From positions 1 through 64,000 of the forward strand of contig NZ_DYHZ01000008.1 of assembly GCF_020723905.1 (NCBI RefSeq): DNA of 64,000 bases, in the 5' to 3' direction. The translations under genes were made by a program, and so were the position numbers. Origin of the DNA: Anaerolinea thermophila (GTDB lineage: Bacteria > Chloroflexota > Anaerolineae > Anaerolineales > Anaerolineaceae). Position 1 is the stretch's first letter. Every line of letters starts with the position of its first letter. The notes under the pieces were generated by a model. It saw only the letters and a list, made by a program, of their open reading frames with translations. It had not been told where the DNA came from and did not search any database. Of the stretch, positions 9,054 to 17,770 are shown in pieces.

Positions 9054-9502
9054 AACTTCACGATCTTTTCCCGAACGAAGGTGCAAAGAAAAAGCACAAA
9101 CGCAAGGGTATTGGTATCGCCGCGGGTCAGGGTAAAACCGCCGGTCGCGGTACCAAAGGCGAAGGGGCGCGCTCCGGTCAGGGTGGTAAACTCTACCGGC
9201 AGGGTGGTAACCTGCCTTTCTATCGCCGCTTACCCTTCATGCGTGGTGAAGGCTTTACTCCCCCCAATCAGGTGGAGTACAACGAGGTCAACGTTGAGCA
9301 GTTAGAACGTTTCCCGGAAGGAACGGTAGTTACTCCGGAACTGCTGGCGCAGGCGGGAATGCTGCACAAAAACAGCAATCCGGTCGTGATCCTCGGTCGT
9401 GGTGAGTTAACCCGCGCTTTGACTGTTAAGGCGCAACGCGTCACCAAAGGCGCGCGCGAAAAAATCGAAGCCGCCGGTGGTAAGGTGGAATTAATAGCCT
9501 AG
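9050..9502 (+). CDS. rplO: 50S ribosomal protein L15
   Basis: This 150-residue protein starts [20 protein letters not shown] and has the long Gly-rich basic N-terminal arm ([21 protein letters not shown]), followed by the globular domain. It is a late assembly protein of the large subunit. It overlaps rpmD by four bases and is followed by secY after 16 bases. Confidence 0.96.
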   Translation: MKLHDLFPNEGAKKKHKRKGIGIAAGQGKTAGRGTKGEGARSGQGGKLYRQGGNLPFYRRLPFMRGEGFTPPNQVEYNEVNVEQLERFPEGTVVTPELLAQAGMLHKNSNPVVILGRGELTRALTVKAQRVTKGAREKIEAAGGKVELIA

Positions 9503-9518
9503 TTTCAGGAGACCCTCT

Positions 9519-10865
9519 ATGAAACGGTCTGCTTGGCGTTACCTGTGGAAGTCGGTCGATATCCGTCAGAAACTGTTAATTACGTTTCTGCTGTTGGTCA
9601 TCTACCGGCTGGCTGCCAATATCCCCGTGCCCGGGGTGAACACCGAGGTGATTCGCGGTTTACTGCAGGGGTCGAGTGGAGCCCAGTCTTTCCTGGGCTT
9701 ACTTGACCTGCTCTCGGGCGGTACGATTTCAAACTTCTCCATTCTAGCGATGGGAGTGTACCCCTACATTACCGCTCAAATTATCCTGCAACTGCTGGTC
9801 CCCATCATCCCGGCACTGGAACAGCGTCTGAAGGATAACCCGCGCGAGGGGCAAATCTGGATGGAAAAATGGACCATCATTCTCACCATCCCGATGGCGT
9901 TCCTTTCGGCAATCGGGCAGATTAACATCTTTGGTTCGCTGTTGCAGGGGGGCATTTCCGCAATCCTGCCCAACTATGGGTGGAGCGGTGCGAACCTCCT
10001 GCCAACCCTGACGGTCATTCTGACCATGATGGGTGGGACGATGTTCGGCATCTGGCTGGGACAACTCATTTCAGAGTACGGTATCCCCAAGCAAGGCCTG
10101 TCGTTGATCATCTTTGCCGGTATCGTTGCGCGCATCCCTGCAAACCTGCTCTCGATTTTGAGCGATCAGCAAAATGGTTGGTGGATGTTGCTGGTGATCC
10201 TTGCCATCCTTGTCCTGATCATTTTCGCCATCGTGTATGTTCAGCAGGGACGCCGCAACGTACCGGTGGTATTTCCGGGGCGGCGCGTGGGCAATCGCAT
10301 GTCCATGCCGGTGCACAGCAACCTGCCGCTGATGGTCAACATGGCGGGCATGATCCCGTTGATCTTTGCTCAGGCAATTTTGACCTTCCCCTCCATGCTT
10401 GCCAGTTACTTTATTTTGTCCAAGACGGAGTGGGTGGCAAATGCCGCGCGAGATATTCAACAGTTGTTCAGTTCGCAAAGCGCCCTGTACATCATCATCT
10501 ATTTCCTGATGGTGGTGTTGTTCACCTTCTTCTACACCGATGTGCTCTTCCAGCAGCAAAACTATGGCGAAAACTTGAAGAAGCAAGGGGCGCAGATTCA
10601 AGGTGTGTTACGGGGTGAAGCCACTCAACGCTATTTGAGCAAGGTGCAGCGTCGCATTACCCTGCCGGGGGCTCTCTTCCTGGGCATTGTGGCAGTCCTG
10701 CCTTACATTGTGCATGCACTGTTACCGGCAAACGCCGGGGCGGGCTTGCTGCTCATCTCTGCCGCAGGGTTGCTCATCGTGGTCGGGGTGGTGCGCGATA
10801 CCTTCACCATCATTGACACTGAGTTGAAATTGCACGGTTATCAGGAAAGCCTCATCAAAGGGTAG
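9519..10865 (+). CDS. secY: Preprotein translocase channel SecY
   Basis: The 448-residue membrane protein shows ten hydrophobic segments and the SecY motifs RLAANIPVPGVN near the start, FLGLLDLLSGG in the plug region, and PYI(T)AQIILQLL. SecY forms the protein-conducting pore with SecE and SecG. Its location after rplO is conserved in bacteria. AGGAGA lies upstream of the ATG. secE and secG are not in this window. Confidence 0.97.
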   Translation: MKRSAWRYLWKSVDIRQKLLITFLLLVIYRLAANIPVPGVNTEVIRGLLQGSSGAQSFLGLLDLLSGGTISNFSILAMGVYPYITAQIILQLLVPIIPALEQRLKDNPREGQIWMEKWTIILTIPMAFLSAIGQINIFGSLLQGGISAILPNYGWSGANLLPTLTVILTMMGGTMFGIWLGQLISEYGIPKQGLSLIIFAGIVARIPANLLSILSDQQNGWWMLLVILAILVLIIFAIVYVQQGRRNVPVVFPGRRVGNRMSMPVHSNLPLMVNMAGMIPLIFAQAILTFPSMLASYFILSKTEWVANAARDIQQLFSSQSALYIIIYFLMVVLFTFFYTDVLFQQQNYGENLKKQGAQIQGVLRGEATQRYLSKVQRRITLPGALFLGIVAVLPYIVHALLPANAGAGLLLISAAGLLIVVGVVRDTFTIIDTELKLHGYQESLIKG

Positions 10866-10871
10866 GGGCGT

Positions 10872-11534
10872 ATGGCAACGTACATTGTGCTGTTAGGTCC
10901 TCCGGGCGCGGGCAAGGGAACACAGGCCACTCAGATTGTGCAAACATTTGGGCTGACCCATGTCTCCACTGGCGATTTGTTCCGCGAAAACCTGCGCAAC
11001 CAGACCGAACTGGGGAAACTGGCGGCGAGTTATATGAACGCCGGAAAACTGGTCCCCGATGACGTCACCATTGCGATGGTGCGGGAACGCATTACCCGTC
11101 CTGATTGTGTGCAAGGGGTGCTCTTCGATGGCTTCCCGCGCACCGTGGCTCAGGCGGATGCGTTATCTGCCATGCTGGCAGAACTTTCGGGAAAGGTGGA
11201 TTGTGTCCCTTACATCTCCGTACCCGCTGAGGTACTGGTGGAGCGGTTGAGCGGGCGCATCAGTTGCCCAACCTGCGGACGGGTGTACCATGTGACCAAC
11301 AACCCGCCGAAACAGCCCGGTGTGTGTGATGCCGATGGCACTGCCCTGGTCCAGCGAGAGGACGACAAACCCGAAACCGTGCGAAAACGGATTGAAGAGT
11401 ACCTTAAAAATACTGCGCCGTTGATTGATTACTATCGTGAGCGCCACCTGCTGGTGGAAATTGATGGTACCCAGTCCATAGAGGCTGTCAGCGAACAGAT
11501 TCTCAACGCAATCCGAAAGGTGAAAACTTCGTGA
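10872..11534 (+). CDS. adk: Adenylate kinase, long zinc-LID form
   Basis: The enzyme interconverts ATP + AMP and two ADP. The 220-residue protein has the P-loop GPPGAGKGTQ (residues 9-18), the AMP-binding TGDLFRENL region and DGFPRT. The LID has CPTC and a later C-D pair, the Cys3-Asp zinc site of long-form enzymes, which is common in Gram-positive and thermophilic bacteria. Its stop overlaps the map start as GTGA. Confidence 0.96.
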   Translation: MATYIVLLGPPGAGKGTQATQIVQTFGLTHVSTGDLFRENLRNQTELGKLAASYMNAGKLVPDDVTIAMVRERITRPDCVQGVLFDGFPRTVAQADALSAMLAELSGKVDCVPYISVPAEVLVERLSGRISCPTCGRVYHVTNNPPKQPGVCDADGTALVQREDDKPETVRKRIEEYLKNTAPLIDYYRERHLLVEIDGTQSIEAVSEQILNAIRKVKTS

Positions 11535-12313
11535 GCTGGGATCGACAAATCACCATCAAAACCCCGCAGGAACTGGAGATCATGCGCGAGGCAGGAAAGA
11601 TCAATGCCGAAGCGCTGGCAGCCGCCCGTGCCGCCATTCAACCCGGTGCTACCACTGCCGATGTCAATGCGGCGGCGGAAAGCGTGCTGAAAAAATATGG
11701 GGCCTACTCCCCGTTTAAAAATTATCCGGGACCGTACCCCTATCCTGCCAGCACGTGTGTCAGCATCAATGATGAACTGGTGCACGGTATTCCCAGCAAG
11801 ACGCGCAAGATCAAGGAAGGGGATATCGTCACGGTGGATTGCGGCACGGTGTACCGGGGTTTTGTGGCAGATGCGGCATTCACGGTAGGCGTGGGGCAAA
11901 TCTCTGAGGTCGCCCGTAAATTGCTGGAAGTGACTGAAGGAGCGCTCTACGCAGGCATTCAACAGATGAAGCCGGGCAATCGCGTGGGAGACATTTCAGC
12001 GGCAATTCAACAGTATGTCGAAAGCCGTGGGTTTCACGTCACCCGTGAGTATACCGGACATGGTGTGGGACGGCGCATGCATGAAGGTCCACAAGTCCCC
12101 AATTATGGGGTTCCAGGACGCGGGTTGCTTCTTCGACCAGGATTGACCATTGCTCTGGAGCCAATGGTGCTGGTTGGAACCTGGCAGACCCGGGTGCTGG
12201 CAGATGAGTGGACGGTAGCCTCTGCCGATGGTTCGCTCACCGCACATTTTGAGCACACCATCGCAGTAACGGAAGATGGACCGGTCATCCTCACCCTGCC
12301 GGGAGAGGAATAA
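11531..12313 (+). CDS. map: Methionine aminopeptidase type I
   Basis: This 260-residue metalloprotease removes the initiator methionine from nascent proteins. The metal ligands are visible in VDCGTVYRGFVADAAFTV (two Asp), GHGVGRRMHEGP (His), ALEPM (Glu) and HFEHTIAVTEDGP (Glu follows the second His). It starts at GTG 11531, overlapping adk by four bases. The secY-adk-map order is widespread. Its end is only a few bases before the rpmJ promoter. Confidence 0.96.
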   Translation: MSWDRQITIKTPQELEIMREAGKINAEALAAARAAIQPGATTADVNAAAESVLKKYGAYSPFKNYPGPYPYPASTCVSINDELVHGIPSKTRKIKEGDIVTVDCGTVYRGFVADAAFTVGVGQISEVARKLLEVTEGALYAGIQQMKPGNRVGDISAAIQQYVESRGFHVTREYTGHGVGRRMHEGPQVPNYGVPGRGLLLRPGLTIALEPMVLVGTWQTRVLADEWTVASADGSLTAHFEHTIAVTEDGPVILTLPGEE

Positions 12314-12316
12314 ATC

Positions 12317-12345
12317 TGGACAAAAACGGGCAAGCGGCATATAAT
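12317..12345 (+). promoter_or_regulatory. Sigma70-type promoter for rpmJ and the alpha operon
   Basis: TGGACA (12317-12322) and a perfect TATAAT (12340-12345) have a 17-base spacer. Transcription would start near 12352, giving a 40-base leader before rpmJ with AAGGAG in it. The promoter sits where infA normally lies. It would let rpmJ-rpsM-rpsK-rpsD-rpoA-rplQ be expressed independently of secY-adk-map. Confidence 0.8.
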
Positions 12346-12393
12346 AGCAACTTTGGTTTGCCTGTTGCGATAATGACGAAGGAGTAAGGAATC

Positions 12394-12507
12394 ATGAGAG
12401 TTTCGCCATCTATCAAGAAACGCTGCGCAAAATGCAAAATCGTGAAACGCGGCGGACGGTTGTATGTCATTTGTGAAAATCCTAAGCACAAGCAGCGACA
12501 GGGGTAA
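12394..12507 (+). CDS. rpmJ: 50S ribosomal protein L36, zinc type
   Basis: This 37-residue protein is read directly from the sequence: [20 protein letters not shown] continues with a Cys27 and His32. The C-x2-C...C...H pattern is the zinc ribbon of type C+ L36. L36 is the smallest large-subunit protein and stabilises 23S rRNA domains. GAAGGAGTAAGG precedes the ATG. It is followed by rpsM six bases later. Confidence 0.95.
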   Translation: MRVSPSIKKRCAKCKIVKRGGRLYVICENPKHKQRQG

Positions 12508-12513
12508 TCAGTT

Positions 12514-12900
12514 ATGGCACGTATTGAAGGTGTAGATCTTCCGCGCAACAAGCGGGTCGAGGTCGCTCTGACCTACATTTATGGTATTGGCCCCACGCGG
12601 GCACGCGAGACACTGGCGGCTACGAAAGTCAACCCCGATACACGGGTGAAAGACCTGACCGAAGCCGAAGTGAACGCGCTGCGCGATTATATTGCCCGCA
12701 ATTACACTGTGGAGGGAGACCTCCGCCGCGAAGTTCAGATGAGCATTAAGCGGCTGATCGAAATCGGGTGTTATCGTGGTCTGCGTCACCGCCGCAATCT
12801 GCCGGTGCGTGGACAACGCACGCGCACCAACGCGCGCACCCGCAAAGGACCACGCAAGACGGTTGCGGGTCGTGGTCGCCGCCGTGGCGCCAAGAAGTAG
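12514..12900 (+). CDS. rpsM: 30S ribosomal protein S13
   Basis: The 128-residue protein starts [24 protein letters not shown] and ends with the basic tail [20 protein letters not shown] that contacts P-site tRNA. It is a head protein forming inter-subunit bridges. The gap to rpsK is 126 bases and contains a long inverted repeat. Confidence 0.97.
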   Translation: MARIEGVDLPRNKRVEVALTYIYGIGPTRARETLAATKVNPDTRVKDLTEAEVNALRDYIARNYTVEGDLRREVQMSIKRLIEIGCYRGLRHRRNLPVRGQRTRTNARTRKGPRKTVAGRGRRRGAKK

Positions 12901-12916
12901 TCTTTGGCACAGGATG

Positions 12917-12964
12917 GAGGACGGAGGTAGGGATCTTCCTCTCCCTCCGCGGCACTCCGTCCTC
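12917..12964 (+). other. Inverted repeat between rpsM and rpsK
   Basis: A perfect 10-base arm GAGGACGGAG (12917-12926) pairs with CTCCGTCCTC (12955-12964). Inside it AGGGA (12929-12933) can pair with TCCCT. The structure has no following T-run, so a simple terminator is unlikely. It may be an mRNA-processing or regulatory element that sets rpsM and rpsK apart. Confidence 0.6.
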
Positions 12965-13026
12965 GCCTGTTGTTCAAAGGTCCTTTTTGGCTGGAACCTG
13001 GATGTAACGTAAACAGGAAAGGGAGT

Positions 13027-13431
13027 ATGGCACAAAACGTACGTTCTGCACGAAGAGGTGGCTCGGCTAAAAAAGTCAAGCGAACGCTGACTTCCGGGCA
13101 AATCCACATTTACGCCTCTTTCAACAACACCATTGTGACCGTCACGGATCAACAGGGAAACACCGTCTGCTGGGGTTCCTCCGGGTCGGCTGGCTTCAAG
13201 GGGTCGCGCAAGAGCACGCCCTTTGCAGCGCGTCTGGCGGCAGAGCAGGCCGTGAAAGCCGCGATGGCAATGGGATTGCAAGAGGCAGATTTGATTGTTA
13301 AGGGGCCTGGCCCCGGTCGTGAGTCAGCCATCCGCGCTGTTCAGGCGATGGGTGTGCGGGTGCGCTCGATTGCTGATGTGACGCCGGTTCCGCATAACGG
13401 TTGCCGGCCTCCGAAGAAACGCCGCGTCTAA
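13027..13431 (+). CDS. rpsK: 30S ribosomal protein S11
   Basis: The 134-residue protein has [32 protein letters not shown] and [12 protein letters not shown], all S11 signatures, and ends [14 protein letters not shown]11 forms part of the platform and contacts mRNA near the E site. The ATG at 13027 follows AGGAAAGGGAG. An upstream in-frame start (12970) lies within the inverted repeat gap and has no support. Confidence 0.96.
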   Translation: MAQNVRSARRGGSAKKVKRTLTSGQIHIYASFNNTIVTVTDQQGNTVCWGSSGSAGFKGSRKSTPFAARLAAEQAVKAAMAMGLQEADLIVKGPGPGRESAIRAVQAMGVRVRSIADVTPVPHNGCRPPKKRRV

Positions 13432-13445
13432 AAGGGGAAGGTAGT

Positions 13446-14084
13446 ATGGGTAAATATCTTGGGCCGGTTTGCAAACTTTGCCGGCGAGAAGGTGAAAAAC
13501 TGTTCCTCAAAGGGGAACGTTGCTATAGCCCCAAATGCTCGTTTGAAAAACGCGGTTTTGCTCCCGGTCAGCATGGCCGCACACAGCAGGGGCGTAGCGA
13601 GCGCGAATCGGATTATGCGCGTCAGTTGCGCGCAAAACAGAAGGCTCGCCGGGTCTACGGCATTTTTGAGCGTCAGTTCCGCCGCTACTTTGGTTTGGCG
13701 CTTCGCAAGAAAGGTTTGACCGGTTTGAACCTGTTGCAGACGCTGGAAATGCGTCTGGATAACGTGGTCTACCGCATGGGGTTTGCCTCCAGTCGGGCGC
13801 AGGCGCGTCAGTTGGTTAATCATGGCCACATTCTGGTCAACAACCACCGCGCGGATATTCCTTCCATGCTGGTCAAACCCGGAGATGTTGTCTCCGTAAA
13901 GGAAAACGCCCGCAGTCTGACCTACTGGAAAGATTTGCTGGATGTTGTTGACCGGCGCACTTGCCCGATGTGGATTGACCGCGATACCAAGAATCTTTCC
14001 GGTCGAATTCTGCGACTGCCGGAACGGTCTGAAATTGACGGCAACCTCAACGAGCAGTTGATCGTTGAGTACTACTCTCGCTAA
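13446..14084 (+). CDS. rpsD: 30S ribosomal protein S4, zinc-binding type
   Basis: This 212-residue protein binds the 5' domain of 16S rRNA and nucleates assembly. Its N-terminus has C9, C12, C26 and C31 (CKLC and a C-x4-C pair), a likely zinc site as in Thermus S4. The S4 domain is seen at [31 protein letters not shown]. The ATG at 13446 follows AAGGGGAAGG. Confidence 0.96.
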   Translation: MGKYLGPVCKLCRREGEKLFLKGERCYSPKCSFEKRGFAPGQHGRTQQGRSERESDYARQLRAKQKARRVYGIFERQFRRYFGLALRKKGLTGLNLLQTLEMRLDNVVYRMGFASSRAQARQLVNHGHILVNNHRADIPSMLVKPGDVVSVKENARSLTYWKDLLDVVDRRTCPMWIDRDTKNLSGRILRLPERSEIDGNLNEQLIVEYYSR

Positions 14085-14132
14085 GGCTCGATGAAGTCCG
14101 GGGCGATAAGTTACGCCGGGAAGGGGTGAAAC

Positions 14133-15098
14133 GTGGCTGCTCTAACAAATATGGTAACGCCAAAAGTCGAGCGAGAAGCAGAGGCTCGCAATTATGGAAA
14201 ATTCATCATCGGGCCACTGGAAGGCGGTTACGGGGTGACCCTGGGAAACGCCCTGCGGCGTGTTCTGCTTTCCTCTCTGGAAGGCGCCGCGGTGACTTCT
14301 ATCCGCATCTCCGATGTCCTGCATGAGTTCAGCGATATCCCCGGAGTGCGCGAAGACGTCATTCAGGTGATGTTGAACATCAAACAACTGCGCCTGATTT
14401 TGCATGACGTGGAAACCACCCACATGCACCTGGAGGTGCGTGGCGAAGGTACTGTCACGGCGGCAGATATTGATGCGCCTGCTGAGGTGGAAATCGTCAA
14501 CCCTGAACTGGAACTGTTTACAGTGGATGACCCGAACACTCGCCTGGAGATCGATTTGACGGTCAGCCGCGGGCGGGGCTACTCGCCGGCTTCGGAGCGA
14601 AGCGGTCGCCTGCCAATTGGCGAACTGCCCGTGGACGCCATCTTCAGCCCGGTAAAACGTGTGAACTGGTCGGTCACTGCCGCGCGTGTTGGGCAAAGCA
14701 CCAACTACGACCGTCTGATTATGGAAATCTGGACCGATGGCACCATTACGCCGGAAAATGCTTTGAGCACTTCGGCAAAAATCCTGATTGACCACCTCCG
14801 CTACATCACCGGCGTGAGCGCCGAGAGCCTGGCGGTGGCGGTTGAGAAGGAAGTCACCGGCGGTCGTTTGACCAGTGAGGCGGCTGAAACGCCCATCGAG
14901 AATCTGGATCTCTCGGTGCGGGTGTTTAACTCCCTCAAACGCACGGGAATTACCACTGTGGGCGATGTGCTGGAGTTGCTGGAGAAAGGCGAAGATGCTG
15001 TGATGTCCATTCGCAACTTTGGCGAGAAGAGCCTGGATGAATTACGACAGAAAATGCGGGAAAAAGGTTTCCTGCGAGATGAAAAAACTGTGGAGTGA
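14133..15098 (+). CDS. rpoA: RNA polymerase alpha subunit
   Basis: The 321-residue protein has the N-terminal dimerisation domain with EGGYGVTLGNALRRVLLSSLEGAAVTSI and a C-terminal domain (residues about 250-321, ENLDLSVRVFNSLKRTGITTVGDVLEL) that binds UP elements and activators. GTG is used as start after GGAAGGGGTG. An internal ATG at 14151 is an alternative. The rpsD-rpoA-rplQ order is canonical. Confidence 0.97.
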   Translation: MAALTNMVTPKVEREAEARNYGKFIIGPLEGGYGVTLGNALRRVLLSSLEGAAVTSIRISDVLHEFSDIPGVREDVIQVMLNIKQLRLILHDVETTHMHLEVRGEGTVTAADIDAPAEVEIVNPELELFTVDDPNTRLEIDLTVSRGRGYSPASERSGRLPIGELPVDAIFSPVKRVNWSVTAARVGQSTNYDRLIMEIWTDGTITPENALSTSAKILIDHLRYITGVSAESLAVAVEKEVTGGRLTSEAAETPIENLDLSVRVFNSLKRTGITTVGDVLELLEKGEDAVMSIRNFGEKSLDELRQKMREKGFLRDEKTVE

Positions 15099-15104
15099 GC
15101 GAAT

Positions 15105-15482
15105 ATGCGACATGCTGTAGCCGGTTACAAACTTGGACGTTCAAAAGGACAGCGCAACAGCCTGCGGCGTACGCTCATCAATCAGCTGTTTACTCACGAG
15201 CGTATTCGCACCACCCGCGCCAAGGCGCTTGCCATTCGCGGGGATGCTGAACGATTGATTACGCTGGCGCGCAACAGTAGCAAAGGCACCGACATTGACA
15301 AGGTGAATGCTCGCCGCCGTGCCGCCGCTCGCCTGGGAAACCCGGCGACCGTGCGCAAGCTGTTTGATGATATTGCCCCGCGGTATGCCAATCGCAATGG
15401 CGGGTACACCCGCATTGTGAAACTGGGACCCCGCCTGGGCGATGCCGCCGAAATGGTCTTGATTGAACTGGTAGAAGGGTAA
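15105..15482 (+). CDS. rplQ: 50S ribosomal protein L17
   Basis: The 125-residue protein reads MRHAVAGYKLGRSKGQRNSLRR, a slight variant of the usual MRHRKAGRKLGR start, and has LFDDIAPRYANRNGGYTRIVKLGPRLGDAAEM. It sits near the exit tunnel. It lies six bases after rpoA. Confidence 0.96.
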   Translation: MRHAVAGYKLGRSKGQRNSLRRTLINQLFTHERIRTTRAKALAIRGDAERLITLARNSSKGTDIDKVNARRRAAARLGNPATVRKLFDDIAPRYANRNGGYTRIVKLGPRLGDAAEMVLIELVEG

Positions 15483-15508
15483 AACCATCCGGTTCATACC
15501 GGGGTGGT

Positions 15509-16288
15509 ATGGCACGTTACAAAGCGATTATTGCCTACGACGGCACGCACTTTCAGGGTTTTCAGCGACAGGCTGGCGCCCGAACGGTGCAGGCAGAGGT
15601 AGAAGAAGCGTTGCGTTCGCTGGGTTGGAGGGGAGATTCTCTCCTCTCCAGCGGGCGGACGGATACAGGGGTGCATGCCAGCGGTCAGGTGATTGCCTTT
15701 GATCTGGATTGGCGGCACTCTCATGAAGCCCTGCGCAACGCTCTGAATGCCCGTCTTGCAGAAGATGTGGCGGTCCGGCAGGTGGAAGAAGTAGCGGAGG
15801 ATTTCCATCCGCGCTTCAACGCCATCGAGCGGGCATACCTCTACCGCATTATCGTGGCAGAAACCCGAGACCCGCTCCGAGAGCGGTACGCGTGGCGCCT
15901 CTGGCCCCCACTGCAAGCCCCTGAAGCCTTGCAGTGCGCCGCGCAAGCCCTGTGCGGAAGTCACGATTTCGCCGCCTTTGGTATGCCGCCCATTGCGGGA
16001 GGCAGTACTCTCCGCCACATCTATCAGGCGGAATGGCGGGTTCATGCGGATGAATGGGTCTTTGAGGTGCGCGGAAATGCCTTCCTGTACCATATGGTGC
16101 GTCGGATGGTGTGGGCGCAGGTGCAGGTTGGGCAGAACCGGTTGAGTTTGAGGGACTTCCTGGAAGCCATTCATCAGGCTCGACCGTTACCGCCCGGTCT
16201 GGCACCCGCTCATGGGCTGGTGTTGACCGAGGTGCGTTACGCCGAAAACAGGCAGGAAGCAAAAAACTGGATAAGATCCTTGCTATAA
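15509..16288 (+). CDS. truA: tRNA pseudouridine(38-40) synthase TruA
   Basis: The 259-residue enzyme converts uridines 38-40 of the tRNA anticodon arm into pseudouridine. The catalytic aspartate is in SSGRTDTGVHASGQV (near residue 52), and RAYLYRI and the C-terminal FLYHMVRRM motif are typical. The position between rplQ and rplM is conserved in many Gram-positive and Chloroflexota genomes. Confidence 0.95.
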   Translation: MARYKAIIAYDGTHFQGFQRQAGARTVQAEVEEALRSLGWRGDSLLSSGRTDTGVHASGQVIAFDLDWRHSHEALRNALNARLAEDVAVRQVEEVAEDFHPRFNAIERAYLYRIIVAETRDPLRERYAWRLWPPLQAPEALQCAAQALCGSHDFAAFGMPPIAGGSTLRHIYQAEWRVHADEWVFEVRGNAFLYHMVRRMVWAQVQVGQNRLSLRDFLEAIHQARPLPPGLAPAHGLVLTEVRYAENRQEAKNWIRSLL

Positions 16289-16297
16289 GGTGAGACA

Positions 16298-16729
16298 ATG
16301 GCAGTGGAAAAAACTTTTGTATTGAAAGGAAAACCCGAATCGCAATGGCTCCTGGTGGATGCCACCGGTAAGGGCTTGGGGCGATTGGCTACGCAAATTG
16401 CCCACTATCTGATGGGCAAGCATAAGCCGACCTATACCCCTGGGGTAGATATGGGCGATTATGTGGTCGTAATCAACGCTCTGCAAATGGATATTCCCAA
16501 AGAGCGCTTGACAACCAAGATTTACTATCGCCATTCCAACTATCCGGGTGGCTTGAAAGCAATCAGTCTGCGTGACCAGTTGCAGAAGAACCCCGAACGG
16601 GTCATTCGCGCGGCTGTATGGGGAATGCTCCCGCATAACAAACTGGGACGTCGCCTGATCGAAAAACTCAAGGTGTACCCCGGCAGTGAGCACCCGCACA
16701 CCGCACAGAAGCCAACCCCGGTTGCGTAG
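16298..16729 (+). CDS. rplM: 50S ribosomal protein L13
   Basis: This 143-residue protein has WLLVDATGKGLGRLATQIAHYL, GDYVVVINA and MLPHNKLGRRLIEKLKVYPG, defining L13. It is an early assembly protein of the large subunit. It is paired with rpsI as in almost all bacteria, with a gap of 15 bases carrying GGAGTGGAGG. Confidence 0.97.
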   Translation: MAVEKTFVLKGKPESQWLLVDATGKGLGRLATQIAHYLMGKHKPTYTPGVDMGDYVVVINALQMDIPKERLTTKIYYRHSNYPGGLKAISLRDQLQKNPERVIRAAVWGMLPHNKLGRRLIEKLKVYPGSEHPHTAQKPTPVA

Positions 16730-16744
16730 GAGAGTGGAGGAATT

Positions 16745-17140
16745 ATGTCCGTTCAGTATTATGAAGGTGTTGGGCGCCGTAAAGAAGCTACTGCACGCGT
16801 TCGCGTGATGAGCGGTAACGGCAAGTTCATCGTCAACGATAAACCCGTTGAAGATTACTTCACCCGCCTGGGCGATCTGGAAGCCATTCTGGCGCCGCTG
16901 TCGGCGGCTGGTGAGGATCGCTCTCGCCTCGATATCACCGTTCAGGTAACGGGCGGTGGCGTCACGGGGCAGACCGATGCGGTCAAACTGGGCATGGCGC
17001 GCGCGTTGGTGAAGATGAATGCCGATCTGGTTGCCGTGATGCGCAAGTACGGCTTCCTGACCCGGGATGCTCGTGTCAAGGAACGCAAGAAACCCGGTCT
17101 CAAACGCGCTCGTAAGGCCCCTACCTACACCAAACGTTAA
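16745..17140 (+). CDS. rpsI: 30S ribosomal protein S9
   Basis: The 131-residue protein starts with YYEGVGRRKEATARVRVM and has GGGVTGQTDAVKLGMARALV. Its tail (KKPGLKRARKAPTYTKR) ends in the conserved KR that contacts the P-site tRNA anticodon loop. It is the last gene of the ribosomal cluster and is followed by a strong terminator. Confidence 0.97.
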   Translation: MSVQYYEGVGRRKEATARVRVMSGNGKFIVNDKPVEDYFTRLGDLEAILAPLSAAGEDRSRLDITVQVTGGGVTGQTDAVKLGMARALVKMNADLVAVMRKYGFLTRDARVKERKKPGLKRARKAPTYTKR

Positions 17141-17160
17141 GCCGATTCTTTCGGAAATCA

Positions 17161-17195
17161 AAAAAACCGCCAGTTCTCTGGAATTGGCGGTTTTT
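17161..17195 (+). terminator. Bidirectional intrinsic terminator after rpsI
   Basis: A perfect 11-bp stem (17162-17172 with 17185-17195) extends inward by four more pairs including one G-T, with loop TCTG. It ends in TTTTT on the plus strand and has AAAAAA on the other side. It lies between convergent genes (rpsI and the minus-strand DUF302 gene), so it can serve both. Confidence 0.9.
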
Positions 17196-17225
17196 GTGTT
17201 TGCCGTGGTAACAGCGATAAAAAGA

Positions 17226-17690
17226 TTATTCCAGTGTTTCTGCGTTCAGGCGTTTCCAGCCTTTTTCCGGATCGCTGTGGACAAAATTTCCATCTCTCAG
17301 TCGCTGTGCCACACGCAAGAGCACTTGCTGGATTTCTTCAGCGATCTCACGGGCAGTTTCGTCTTCCAGGGCACTGCACGAAACCACGTCCAGAGGATCG
17401 GCAAAGCGTACAATCACCCGATCCCCTAACGACTCCACCGAAATATTGCAGGGAAGCATAAGTCCAATGCGCGGGTCGTGTTGTAAGGCGCGATGGACAA
17501 TGGGAGGGTTGTAGGCGCCCAGGATGGAATAAGGATGAAAATCTACGTTCATTTTCTTTTTCAGCGCGGTGGACAGGTCAATATGCGTGACCACACCAAA
17601 CCCCTCTTCTTTCAGCACTCTGGAAACGACTTCCAGCGCCTGGGGGTAAGTAAGGGAAAGAACTACTTCAAAAGGATTCTCAGGAGGCAT
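17226..17690 (-). CDS. DUF302 domain protein
   Basis: This 154-residue protein has the DUF302 layout: an N-terminal strand-helix (YPQALEVVSRVLKEEGFGVVTHIDL), KKKMNVDFHPYSILGAYNPPIVHRAL, then GLMLPCNISVE and a strand ending in a helix. The family is small, cytosolic and of unknown function. Two cysteines (in LPCN and SCSA) are present. It points towards rpsI and shares a terminator with it. AAAAGGTG is a plausible ribosome-binding site for the ATG at 17690. Confidence 0.85.
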   Translation of the reverse strand: MPPENPFEVVLSLTYPQALEVVSRVLKEEGFGVVTHIDLSTALKKKMNVDFHPYSILGAYNPPIVHRALQHDPRIGLMLPCNISVESLGDRVIVRFADPLDVVSCSALEDETAREIAEEIQQVLLRVAQRLRDGNFVHSDPEKGWKRLNAETLE

Positions 17691-17770
17691 GCACCTTTTC
17701 CATCTGGTAAAATGTCTATGCTAATTTTACCCGATTTCCTGCTATTTTGAGATTGGAGGTCAACGAAGAT

